From NCBI GenBank assembly GCA_024689005.1, contig JAILDU010000033.1, forward strand, positions 1 to 39,402: 39,402 nt of DNA, read 5' to 3'. The notes beneath the pieces are model-generated. The model searched no databases. It worked only from the letters and a program-made list of their open reading frames with translations, and had not been told where the DNA came from. The translations under genes and the position numbers were made by a program. The DNA comes from Paludibacteraceae bacterium (GTDB taxonomy: Bacteria; Bacteroidota; Bacteroidia; Bacteroidales; Paludibacteraceae). Shown in pieces: positions 28,020-37,560 of this stretch (within the stretch, counting starts at the first letter, position 1; each line of letters opens with the position of its first letter).

Positions 28020-30155
28020 TTAACGCATTACCTTTTGGCTATTGCCTTGCGCATCCAAAATGACATAAATGCTATTCTGGGGATAATAGTTGCCTTGCAC
28101 TCTGCGTCCCATTACGTCATAGTATATTAGTTGCTCATCGCTATTATCTGTCGTCTGTTCAATACCTGTTGTTACGTTGGTTACCATCATTGGCACAACG
28201 CTCAGATAGAATCGACCTTCTTCGCTGGCATTCTCCGGCATGAAGGAGTAGTCTTCCTCTAGCAAATTGACTATACTGCCTGTATGCGTATCATTGAGCC
28301 ACACTGCCACCAATCCGCTGCGGTCGTACTTGCTCTCATCGAACGAGAAGGTTGCCGGAGTGGTCTTAACGTCACGATATCCAACAGGTACCGCATTCGG
28401 CATTGACTCTTTGCTCACTGCCTGATAAGCCATCTGCTGACCTGCCGACAGAGTATAGAGCGTCATCGGTGATTCTTTCTTGGTCTCTTTGCTGGTGAAA
28501 CCGAACATCTTGGCCAAATCCGCATTCATATCATATGCAGACGTATAGTTGTCGCCGTAGATCATGGTCGTGCGGTCGGTATGCTGACCTTGCGTCAGAG
28601 TGATAGCCACCTTGACATCTCCATCGTCATCCGAGTCATTATACATGTTAGCAGAACGGCGTGGAGCGTGTTGCGCACGGTCGTTTCTGACAAAAGCCAC
28701 CTCGGCGTCAAACTCTATTTGGATGAAGTAGCAGTTAAACGGATGTATTGTGACATCGGTCGTCATCTTTTGGGCGTACGACAAGAAGCCGTTCTCCGAA
28801 TAGACGGTGTAGTTTAAGTCTGCTATGTCATGTGCGTTCTCGCCGTTATCCAACTGAACGAGTGTCTGACCGATACCACCGCCTTTGTATGCCGGTTTGT
28901 AATCTGCCAGGCAGGGATTACCTATCAAGTTCCAGTTACGCTCTGCCTCTGATACGGTATCTTCAACATAGGTCACCTTAGCCGTTCTTAGACCTTCGCC
29001 TTGTGTCAAATCTGCCTTCATCGGGAAGCGAACCACTATCGGTTGTTTATCTTGATATTGGCCGTTCCATTTGGTCGGCTCAGCCCAGATAATATAACCT
29101 TTGCCCGACTCCAATTTTGCACCTGGGGCCAGGTCGTCAAATAGTTCCCAAGCGTACTTGCCCATCGAACGCTTGGCGGAATTATAACGCCAGATTGTAA
29201 AAAATGCGGTACCGCCATGCACTAGACTGCGTATCTTGGAGCAATCCACTTCGTATGGAACGGCAAACGGATACCAGTAGTTCCAGTCCAACGTATAATC
29301 GTAATTAACTATATTGTTATTGCGGTTGATAATACCTCCGTTGGCCACCAGTTGTGCCCATTGTTTGTTGATGGCATTTCCCTGCATCGACAATCCGTTG
29401 ACGGTGAGCACTGCTTCGTTACGCACCACTACCTTGCCACCGGGGTGAATCACTAACTCGGCGTCTATCGCTGTATTCTCGTCTATCGTCAGCGTCACGC
29501 CGGGCAGCACATTGACGTTGCTTCCTGCCGGAAATGAGAGCGACGATGCCAGCATATTGCGTGAAATGATGGTGGGTACTATTGTGTCTATCACACCGGA
29601 TATTTGCGAACAATCGTCGTAGAAAACGATATGTAGTTTCTGACCTGCGTGTGCGTTATTGCGCATCAGTTCGCGGCAATCTATACGCCAGTAACCGAAG
29701 TCTATCTTCTCGTTGGCTGACTCGTCCTCCACTATGCGCTCGCCGTTTGCGTAAATGCGACAGTAACCTTGGTCTGAACCATCGTGCAAATCGGTACTCT
29801 TGGAGCGGATATAGATATTATCACCATTCCATCCGTCAACGTACGCGTTCGACTTAACGAAATACGCTGAGAGCGACACATTGGCACGCTTGGCGCCAAA
29901 ATTGAAGGTCAACGGGTTCTCCGAGTAGTGCACACCCGACACCACCCACTCTGCAAACTGATATCCGGCTTTCGGATGGGCTGTCAACACGCGTGTCGAA
30001 CCGTTGCCCGGACTGTCATCTGTTATATATCCGCCGTTGCCATGTTGCTCCAGGCGTGTATATTCTTTCTCGCCGCAAACAACCACTTCCGCATTAACGG
30101 TAGTGCTTATTATGGAGAACATGACACTCAATATGATGTAAGCTTTTGTTTTCAT
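28020..30155 (-). CDS. large secreted protein with a possible C-terminal sorting-like tail
   Basis: Signal peptide; TAHPKAGYQFAEWVV InlB/Listeria-Bacteroides repeat-like start; C-terminal YYDVMGRRVQGNYYPQNSIYVILDAQGNSQKVMR. Confidence 0.75.
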   Translation of the reverse strand: MKTKAYIILSVMFSIISTTVNAEVVVCGEKEYTRLEQHGNGGYITDDSPGNGSTRVLTAHPKAGYQFAEWVVSGVHYSENPLTFNFGAKRANVSLSAYFVKSNAYVDGWNGDNIYIRSKSTDLHDGSDQGYCRIYANGERIVEDESANEKIDFGYWRIDCRELMRNNAHAGQKLHIVFYDDCSQISGVIDTIVPTIISRNMLASSLSFPAGSNVNVLPGVTLTIDENTAIDAELVIHPGGKVVVRNEAVLTVNGLSMQGNAINKQWAQLVANGGIINRNNNIVNYDYTLDWNYWYPFAVPYEVDCSKIRSLVHGGTAFFTIWRYNSAKRSMGKYAWELFDDLAPGAKLESGKGYIIWAEPTKWNGQYQDKQPIVVRFPMKADLTQGEGLRTAKVTYVEDTVSEAERNWNLIGNPCLADYKPAYKGGGIGQTLVQLDNGENAHDIADLNYTVYSENGFLSYAQKMTTDVTIHPFNCYFIQIEFDAEVAFVRNDRAQHAPRRSANMYNDSDDDGDVKVAITLTQGQHTDRTTMIYGDNYTSAYDMNADLAKMFGFTSKETKKESPMTLYTLSAGQQMAYQAVSKESMPNAVPVGYRDVKTTPATFSFDESKYDRSGLVAVWLNDTHTGSIVNLLEEDYSFMPENASEEGRFYLSVVPMMVTNVTTGIEQTTDNSDEQLIYYDVMGRRVQGNYYPQNSIYVILDAQGNSQKVMR

Positions 30156-30211
30156 GTTCGGTTTGGTTTTTCGTTTTACACCTAAAATATATCTGTTGTT
30201 TGTTGTTTTTC

Positions 30212-31303
30212 TTATTCCACTATGTCTTGACAGAGACGAACTGCTCGGCTATAACTGCGTGTACCGGGTTTCAATTCTATCGCATCTGACGGTCCCCAGT
30301 TAATGTCGTACACTTTGCCATCAGTGTGCAGGGTCGCTGTCCAATAGTAACCGGAACGGTTCTGCTTGTTGGCGTTGCTGTTGTTCGATCCGCCTCCACA
30401 GGCCGGAAGGAAAATAGCTCCGCAGCCCTCCATGTAGTTCCACTCTTCCTCAGTATAGACATTGTATCCGCCATTCATGCTGTATCTATTGCCGCCTTGA
30501 CTGTATGGTTTGAAGTGGAAATCAAGCGGTTTGCGTTCCTCCCAATCATTCGGTAAAAGCAACGCTCCGTTAATCAGTGTATCTGGTGCTCCGTTCTTGC
30601 CTATCAGGCGAATGGTGGCCAATGCCAGCAGCTTGTCTGCGTTCTCGCGCTCGTAGAATAGATAGCGCCATTCTTCCAGAGTCGGCGTGCGGAAGGTTGC
30701 TTCCGGTGTTCCGCCTAACTCAATATTGTGCAGCACACCCCAATCTGCACTATCGTACGGGGCTACCATGCCTTGATGAATATCGCAACCTAAGTTGTAG
30801 TTGGCACTGCCGTCCACTTCCCACGGGTTACAAGTTACCTTGCCTTGCGGGTTATTCTTGTTGCGCCAATTGACATTCTTCGTACTGTCCTCTGCTGCAT
30901 TGTAATAAGCACCATACCAGCCGCTTGCCCCCCAACTAAACAAATCCAACCAACCGGCATATTTGGCACGATTGGCTACGTTATTCGTGCTCTTCACCCC
31001 ATTCACATAAATAGTTCCATGTTCTCCTTTTGGGTCGCTATTAGAATTACCGCCAACGAAATCGTATTGGCGATCAGCTATCTTCCAGGTGTTGGTGGAC
31101 GGCTGGTACATCAGATTACCACGCGCAAAACGCACTTTCTTCGTCTCTGACAAAGAAAATTCTGAATCAATGAGCGTACCACCGTTACTCGTGAAAAGTA
31201 TCACAGCTTTAGAGGTATCCGGAGCTATACACGAAATCTCTTGTGCGCGTAACACGTATGTGTACGCTGAAACACATAGCAATATGAGAATTATTCTACG
31301 CAT
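30212..31303 (-). CDS. secreted protein with C-type-lectin/DUF1566-like fold (Fibrobacter major paralogous-like family)
   Basis: Signal peptide; KKVRFARGNLMYQPSTNTWKIADRQYDFVGG; TFRTPTLEEWRYLFYER; SGYYWTATLHTDGKVYDINWG. Confidence 0.7.
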   Translation of the reverse strand: MRRIILILLCVSAYTYVLRAQEISCIAPDTSKAVILFTSNGGTLIDSEFSLSETKKVRFARGNLMYQPSTNTWKIADRQYDFVGGNSNSDPKGEHGTIYVNGVKSTNNVANRAKYAGWLDLFSWGASGWYGAYYNAAEDSTKNVNWRNKNNPQGKVTCNPWEVDGSANYNLGCDIHQGMVAPYDSADWGVLHNIELGGTPEATFRTPTLEEWRYLFYERENADKLLALATIRLIGKNGAPDTLINGALLLPNDWEERKPLDFHFKPYSQGGNRYSMNGGYNVYTEEEWNYMEGCGAIFLPACGGGSNNSNANKQNRSGYYWTATLHTDGKVYDINWGPSDAIELKPGTRSYSRAVRLCQDIVE

Positions 31304-31343
31304 TTTCGTTTAGGTTTAGTTACACACTTACAATAAATCGCCG

Positions 31344-31375
31344 CAAAGGCAATACAATTTTTATCAATATGCAAA
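31344..31375 (-). promoter_or_regulatory. Bacteroidota-type promoter upstream of the 30212-31303 gene (TTTG-N20-TGCCTTTG)
   Basis: Minus-strand TTTG (31372-31375), 20-nt spacer, TGCCTTTG (31344-31351). Confidence 0.6.
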
Positions 31376-31608
31376 TATTTTTACATTTTTTTTGACTTTT
31401 TGTGTGCTTTTCTCTATTTTGCATAACTAAATATCTTTTTTTTACCAACTTTCCATCAACTATTTCTGCCACATCGTTTGATATTATTTGTTTATTTTCC
31501 ACTTTAGTAGGAACACATTTTTTAATCCAACACTATCTTTGTCGTTGATTTCGAAATCGCCCAAATCAACCGACGCCGGAGGCACTCCATCAACTTAATG
31601 TCAAACAC

Positions 31609-31640
31609 GGTATCCCGTCGGTATCTCGTCGGTGTATCAC
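31609..31640. repeat. short tandem ~11-bp repeat GGTATCCCGTC/GGTATCTCGTC/GGTGTATCAC
   Basis: Direct reading of the intergenic sequence. Confidence 0.6.
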
Positions 31641-31806
31641 TATCAAAATTTTTACTATGGCTCGTTACAAACCGATTGCAAGCTTGGCAACTAAGCAGTC
31701 TTGTTTTTATCCCCGGCATGATATGCCGGCTATGCTGGTTCTTTGTACAAAAGTACGCGAAGCAGTAAAGATGCTACAACTTACAGGCTCCATTGCTTCC
31801 TCGCAA

Positions 31807-31837
31807 GAAAAACACAAGGACGCCTCACGGCGCCCTT
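31807..31837 (-). terminator. Rho-independent terminator downstream of the purF-like gene
   Basis: Minus strand AAGGGCGCC-GTGA-GGCGTCCTT stem (one mismatch) followed by GTGTTTTT. Confidence 0.75.
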
Positions 31838-31878
31838 GCTCATTGGAGGGGGTAATAATTAAAATCACTGTTATCCTT

Positions 31879-33312
31879 TTATTCCAATGTATGCGATGAA
31901 CTGCAGTCAAAGCAGTGTGTACAAATCTGATTGCGCGGCAGACCGATAGCACGGACGAGAGTCTCCAGTTTGGTGAAGCGCAATGATTGCAAGCCAAATT
32001 TCTTAGCTAGCACATCAATCATTGCCTTGTACTCCGGCGAATCGGTCACCGAATAAGCGCGAACGCGTTCCTCGTTCAGTGCGGCCACCTCGCCCTCGAG
32101 TTCAGCAATGACGCGGCGTGTGATGAGTTCCATCACCGATTTGGACTCCGAGAAATTGATGAACGGGCAGCCGTACAATAGTGGAGGACAAGCCACGCGC
32201 ATATGTATCTCTTTAGCGCCGCCGTCGAGCAAACAATGTGTGTTATCGCGTAGTTGCGTACCGCGGACGATAGAGTCATCGCACAGCAGCACACGGCGGT
32301 CGCGCAGAATAGAGTTGTTCTGTATCAGTTTCATCTTGGCCACCAGGTTGCGCATATTCTGATTGGCAGGCATGAACGAACGAGGCCATGTGGGCGTATA
32401 TTTGGATATTGCGCGGCGATAAGGCACGTTATGACCCTCGGCGTAACCGATAGCCATGCCGATACCCGAATCGGGCACTCCGCAACAGCAATCCACCTGC
32501 GTATCGTCCTCTTTGCCCATGGCATAACCGATATAGTTGCGAACATCTTCGGTATTGCGACCCTCGTAGGTAGAGGTCGGAAAGCCATAGTAAACCCAGA
32601 GGAAAGAGCATATCTGCATGTGGTCTGGCAGCGGTTGGGCCAACTGCTCAATGCGGTCCGGGTGAAGACACACTATCTCGCCGGGACCCAAGTCGCGTAC
32701 GGTAGTAAAGCCCAGATTAATGAACGAAGACGATTCGCTGGCAGCGCAATAGGTATTGTCCTTATGCCCGATGATGATTGGTGTACGTCCCCACGCATCA
32801 CGTGCACAGACAATTCCGTCCTCGGTAAGCAACAGCAGCGACAATGAGCCTTTGATCTTCTGTTGCGCATAGCGGATTCCCTCTGCCAGCGACTGCTTCT
32901 GGATAATCATCAAGCCAACCAATTCGGTCGGATTGACCTTGCCGGAAGAGAACTCCGAGAGGTGCATATTGTGCTCCAGTGCCTCGTTTGCTAGTTCATC
33001 CAGATTGGCTATTTTACCCACCGTAGAGAGAGCAAACCGTCCGAGATGCGAGTTGAAGAGCAGCGGTTGAGCGTCTGTATCGGAAATGATACCTATGCCC
33101 GCGTTGCCCAAGAACTTAGGCAGTTCGTCCTCCATCTTACTGCGGAACGAGGCCTGCGAGATTGAGTGAATGACGCGACGAAAATTGCCTGTCTCGGGGT
33201 CATAAGTGGCTATACCTCCGCGCCGTGTACCCAGATGCGAATGGTAGTCTGTGCCGTAGAAGACATCCGTGATACAAGGACTTGTACTGATTGAGCCGAA
33301 AAAGCCTGCCAT
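31879..33312 (-). CDS. amidophosphoribosyltransferase-like protein lacking the catalytic N-terminal Cys
   Basis: PRTase motif LLCDDSIVRGTQLRD, VPDSGIGMAIGYAEG; N-terminus MAGFFGS instead of MCG; in-frame TAA two codons upstream of the ATG. Confidence 0.85.
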   Translation of the reverse strand: MAGFFGSISTSPCITDVFYGTDYHSHLGTRRGGIATYDPETGNFRRVIHSISQASFRSKMEDELPKFLGNAGIGIISDTDAQPLLFNSHLGRFALSTVGKIANLDELANEALEHNMHLSEFSSGKVNPTELVGLMIIQKQSLAEGIRYAQQKIKGSLSLLLLTEDGIVCARDAWGRTPIIIGHKDNTYCAASESSSFINLGFTTVRDLGPGEIVCLHPDRIEQLAQPLPDHMQICSFLWVYYGFPTSTYEGRNTEDVRNYIGYAMGKEDDTQVDCCCGVPDSGIGMAIGYAEGHNVPYRRAISKYTPTWPRSFMPANQNMRNLVAKMKLIQNNSILRDRRVLLCDDSIVRGTQLRDNTHCLLDGGAKEIHMRVACPPLLYGCPFINFSESKSVMELITRRVIAELEGEVAALNEERVRAYSVTDSPEYKAMIDVLAKKFGLQSLRFTKLETLVRAIGLPRNQICTHCFDCSSSHTLE

Positions 33313-33315
33313 AGA

Positions 33316-34263
33316 TTAGAGAGTTTTGAGATACGAAGTGATATTGTTCTCAATACGTGAAGCCAAGTTGGCTGTGTCCTCTTGAACGAACTTATCGCCG
33401 GTTATGCCCTCAAAGAGCTCTATATATCGGTCGGTAATATCCTTGACGATGGTCGGAGTCATCTCCGGCACCTGTTGTCCCTCTTTACCTTGGAAACCGT
33501 TACTCATGAGCCATTCGCGCACAAACTCTTTGGACAACTGACGTTGCGGCTCGCCTGCAGCAAAACGCTCTGCATAGCCTTCGGCGTAGAAATAACGGCT
33601 GGAGTCTGGTGTGTGCACCTCGTCCATCAACATTACCTGACCATCATACTGACCGAATTCATACTTGGTGTCAACGAGGATAAGACCATGCTGGTTGGCT
33701 ATCTTCTGTCCACGTGCAAACAACGCGAGTGCATATTGCTCTATCTGCTTGTACTCCTTCTCCGGAACCAGGCCGCGTGCCAGGATTTCCTCACGGGAGA
33801 TATCCTCATCGTGAGTTCCTATCTCTGCCTTGGTGGTAGGAGTGATGATAGGAGTCGGGAACTTCTCGTTCTCACGCATACCATCCGGCAATTTGACACC
33901 GCATATCTCGCGTACACCGGACTTATAAGCACGCCAAGCCGAACCGCACAGATAACCGCGCACAATCATCTCTACCGGATAACCCTGACAACGATAACCA
34001 ACCGACACCATCGGATCTGGAGTTGCCAGTAACCAGTTAGGGACAATGTCGCGAGTGGCATTCAAAAACTTTGCCGCAATCTGGTTGAGTATCTGTCCCT
34101 TGTAAGGAATACCTTCGGGCAGAATAACATCAAAGGCGGAAATACGGTCAGTGGCTACCATGCACAGCAGATTGTCGCCAATGAAATAGACGTCACGCAC
34201 CTTGCCATGATAGACATCGGTCTGACCGGGGAAAGAGAATTTGGTTGTTGTTAAAGCATTCAT
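33316..34263 (-). CDS. purC: phosphoribosylaminoimidazole-succinocarboxamide synthase
   Basis: [59 protein letters not shown]. Confidence 0.95.
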   Translation of the reverse strand: MNALTTTKFSFPGQTDVYHGKVRDVYFIGDNLLCMVATDRISAFDVILPEGIPYKGQILNQIAAKFLNATRDIVPNWLLATPDPMVSVGYRCQGYPVEMIVRGYLCGSAWRAYKSGVREICGVKLPDGMRENEKFPTPIITPTTKAEIGTHDEDISREEILARGLVPEKEYKQIEQYALALFARGQKIANQHGLILVDTKYEFGQYDGQVMLMDEVHTPDSSRYFYAEGYAERFAAGEPQRQLSKEFVREWLMSNGFQGKEGQQVPEMTPTIVKDITDRYIELFEGITGDKFVQEDTANLASRIENNITSYLKTL

Positions 34264-34290
34264 ACCTTACACTTTATAATGATACGTTGT

Positions 34291-37200
34291 TTATTTATAT
34301 TCATCCCATGCCTTGATAGCCAAGCTATCCAAAGGCACATCGAGGAAGGCGTTGATGAACGCCTCTGCTAAGCGTGCGTTGGTAATCAACGGAATATTCA
34401 GATCAACTGCTGTACGGCGCATTCTGTAGTAACTGTCGTGAACCGAATCAGCCAGCGTGTCCACAGGAATACCGACAAAGAGGTCTATCTCTTTCTTGTG
34501 CATCAGGTCGGACACAATAGGTTGTTTGAGCTGACCATTCTCGTCGATATGCTCGTTTTTATAGACACGTACATTAGGCACGCCCAATCCGTTGAGGAAC
34601 TCACTGGTACCACCCGTTGCATAGATAGTGAATCCGCGCTCTACCAAACGCTTGATTGTATCCAGCATGTGCGCACGCTGTTTCGGCCCACCGATCGCGA
34701 ATAGGATATTCTTCTTAGGAATACGCATACCAACCGACAACATCGCTTTGAGCAACGCCGAGTTGGCGTCTTGTCCAAGACATCCAACCTCTCCGGTAGA
34801 TGCCATATCTACGCCCAATATCGGGTCGGCATTTTGCAATCGGTTGAAGGAGAACTGTGAAGCCTTCACTCCCACGTAGTCGAAGTCGAAGAGCGACTTG
34901 TGCGGACGTTCAACCGGCAAGCCCAACATGATACGGGTTGCAATATCGATGAGGTTGATCTTGAGCACCTTGCTGACGAATGGGAACGAACGCGATGCAC
35001 GGAGGTTACATTCTATCACCTTAATCTCATTCTCGCGAGCCAAATACTGGATGTTGAACGGACCGGAGATATTCAGTTCGCGTGCTATCTGGCCGGATAT
35101 ACGCTTGATACGACGCACGGTCTCGATATAGAGTTTTTGAGCAGGGAACATGATAGTGGCGTCTCCCGAGTGAACACCTGCAAACTCAACGTGCTCTGAG
35201 ATTGCGTAAGCAATGATCTCGCCATTGCGAGCCACGGCATCCATTTCCACCTCCTTGGTATTGGTCATGAACTTGGAGATAACCACCGGATGTTCTTTGG
35301 ACACATTGGCTGCTAACTCCAGGAACTTATGTAGTTGTTCTTCGTTGGAGCACACGTTCATGGCGGCACCGGACAGCACGTACGAAGGACGTACCAAAAC
35401 CGGATAGCCCACACGCCCGACAAATTTCTCTACATCCTCCATGGATGTCAGTGCACTCCACTCCGGTTGATCTACACCGATACGATCCAGCATAGCGGAG
35501 AACTTATCGCGGTCTTCGGCATTATCTATCGACTTGGCCGTTGTACCTAAGATGGGCACACGTTGTGCATCGAGTTTCATAGCCAGGTTGTTCGGTATCT
35601 GGCCACCGGTGGAGACAATCACACCATGTGGATTCTCCAGTTCGATGATATCCATCACACGTTCGAATGTCAGTTCGTCGAAATAGAGGCGGTCGCACAT
35701 ATCATAGTCGGTGGACACGGTCTCCGGGTTATAGTTAATCATGACCGAACGGAATCCATTGTTGCGAATGGTATGCAGCGCTTGCACGCCACACCAGTCG
35801 AACTCAACTGACGAACCGATACGATAGGCACCCGAACCGAGTACGACAATAGACTTTTGGTCTCCCAGATAGTGTACATCGTTTTTAATGCCACTATAGG
35901 TCAGATACAGATAATTGGTCTGTGCAGGGAATTCACCCGCCAGAGTATCTATCTGTTTGACAACAGGCAGGATGCCTAATTGCTTACGATAAGCACGCAT
36001 CTTCAACACGGCTTGATCCATAGTCATCTCTTTGCCCAATCCCAAGGCACGTGCTATCTGGAAGTCAGAGAAACCAAGTTGCTTTGCGCGCAGAAGGAGA
36101 TGCTTATCTAACTTCTGCAGGTCGCCCAGATGCTTGAGTTCGGTATCTATTTGGATAATATGCTCAAGACGTTGGAGGAACCAATTGTCTATCTTGGTCA
36201 GTTCGTGAATGCGCTCTACGCTATAGCCCTCGTACATCGCTTGTGCAATAGCGAATATACGTTTGTCGGTTGGTGCTTTGAGTGCTGCGTCCAAATCATC
36301 TACATGCAGCTCTTTATTCTCTGTGAAGCCGTGCATGCCTTGACCAATCATTCGCAAGCCCTTCTGAATAGCATCTTCGAACGTACGTCCGATAGCCATC
36401 ACCTCGCCTACAGACTTCATCGAACTGCCTAACTCGCGATTGACGCCACGGAACTTACCTAAGTCCCAACGAGGAATCTTACATACTACATAGTCTAACG
36501 CAGGTTCGAAGAAAGCAGAGGTTGACTTGGTAACCGAGTTGGACAACTCAAACAAGCCGTAACCCATACCCAATTTTGCAGCTACAAAAGCTAACGGATA
36601 CCCTGTCGCCTTGGATGCTAAAGCTGACGAGCGGCTCAAACGCGCATTCACTTCAATGACGCGATAGTCCTCAGACTCGGGATCGAAAGCGTACTGCACG
36701 TTGCACTCACCTACTATACCCAAATGGCGGATGATACGGATAGCCAATGCACGCAGTTTGTGATATTCGGAGTTAGTCAATGTCTGAGAAGGAGCAATCA
36801 CGATGGACTCACCTGTATGGATACCAAGCGGGTCGAAGTTTTCCATGTTGCAGACCGTGATACAATTGTCATATCGGTCACGCACTACTTCGTATTCAAT
36901 CTCTTTCCATCCCTTTAGCGACTTCTCTACCAGCACTTGAGGAGAGAAAGAGAATGCCTTCTCCACCATGGTATTGAGTTCGTCTTCGTTGTCGCAGAAA
37001 CCAGAACCGAGTCCTCCCAAAGCGTACGCAGCGCGGATAATAACCGGATAGCCCAATTCGCTAGCCGCACGACGCGCATCCTCGATAGTCTCGCATGCCT
37101 CCGACTTAATCGTCTTGACATTGATTTGGTCCAACTGACGCACGAAGAGTTCACGATCTTCAGTATTAATGATAGTCTCGACCGGAGTACCCAATACCTG

Positions 37201-37536
37201 TACATTGTACTTCTCCAATACACCCGAGCGATAGAGAGCCACACCGCAGTTGAGAGCAGTCTGACCGCCGAACGAGAGCAGAATACCGTCCGGACGCTCT
37301 TTCTCGATCAGTCGCTCGACGAAATAAGGAGTGACCGGCAGGAAATAGATGTGATCAGCCACACCCTCCGAAGTCTGAACCGTTGCGATGTTAGGATTGA
37401 TCAACACGGTCTCCACTCCCTCTTCGCGCAGAGCTTTGAGTGCTTGTGAACCCGAATAATCGAACTCGCCGGCCTCACCGATCTTGAGAGCGCCTGAGCC
37501 GAGAACTAATACTTTGTGAATATTTTCTAATTTCAT
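34291..37536 (-). CDS. carB: carbamoyl phosphate synthase large subunit
   Basis: 1081 aa, duplicated ATP-grasp halves (KVLVLGSGALKIGEAGEFDYSGSQA and SIVVLGSGAYRIGSSVEFDWCGVQA), C-terminal MGS-like domain. Confidence 0.98.
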   Translation of the reverse strand: MKLENIHKVLVLGSGALKIGEAGEFDYSGSQALKALREEGVETVLINPNIATVQTSEGVADHIYFLPVTPYFVERLIEKERPDGILLSFGGQTALNCGVALYRSGVLEKYNVQVLGTPVETIINTEDRELFVRQLDQINVKTIKSEACETIEDARRAASELGYPVIIRAAYALGGLGSGFCDNEDELNTMVEKAFSFSPQVLVEKSLKGWKEIEYEVVRDRYDNCITVCNMENFDPLGIHTGESIVIAPSQTLTNSEYHKLRALAIRIIRHLGIVGECNVQYAFDPESEDYRVIEVNARLSRSSALASKATGYPLAFVAAKLGMGYGLFELSNSVTKSTSAFFEPALDYVVCKIPRWDLGKFRGVNRELGSSMKSVGEVMAIGRTFEDAIQKGLRMIGQGMHGFTENKELHVDDLDAALKAPTDKRIFAIAQAMYEGYSVERIHELTKIDNWFLQRLEHIIQIDTELKHLGDLQKLDKHLLLRAKQLGFSDFQIARALGLGKEMTMDQAVLKMRAYRKQLGILPVVKQIDTLAGEFPAQTNYLYLTYSGIKNDVHYLGDQKSIVVLGSGAYRIGSSVEFDWCGVQALHTIRNNGFRSVMINYNPETVSTDYDMCDRLYFDELTFERVMDIIELENPHGVIVSTGGQIPNNLAMKLDAQRVPILGTTAKSIDNAEDRDKFSAMLDRIGVDQPEWSALTSMEDVEKFVGRVGYPVLVRPSYVLSGAAMNVCSNEEQLHKFLELAANVSKEHPVVISKFMTNTKEVEMDAVARNGEIIAYAISEHVEFAGVHSGDATIMFPAQKLYIETVRRIKRISGQIARELNISGPFNIQYLARENEIKVIECNLRASRSFPFVSKVLKINLIDIATRIMLGLPVERPHKSLFDFDYVGVKASQFSFNRLQNADPILGVDMASTGEVGCLGQDANSALLKAMLSVGMRIPKKNILFAIGGPKQRAHMLDTIKRLVERGFTIYATGGTSEFLNGLGVPNVRVYKNEHIDENGQLKQPIVSDLMHKKEIDLFVGIPVDTLADSVHDSYYRMRRTAVDLNIPLITNARLAEAFINAFLDVPLDSLAIKAWDEYK

Positions 37537-37560
37537 GTCTAAAAGATAGATTCTGTACTA

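Noticed and set aside
31657-31899. 80-aa + strand ORF in the intergenic region
   Set aside because: Runs through the purF-like terminator and over the end of that gene; no motif and no promoter in the right place.
33382-34032. 216-aa + strand ORF antisense to purC
   Set aside because: purC is clearly coding on the minus strand; the translation shows no conserved motif.
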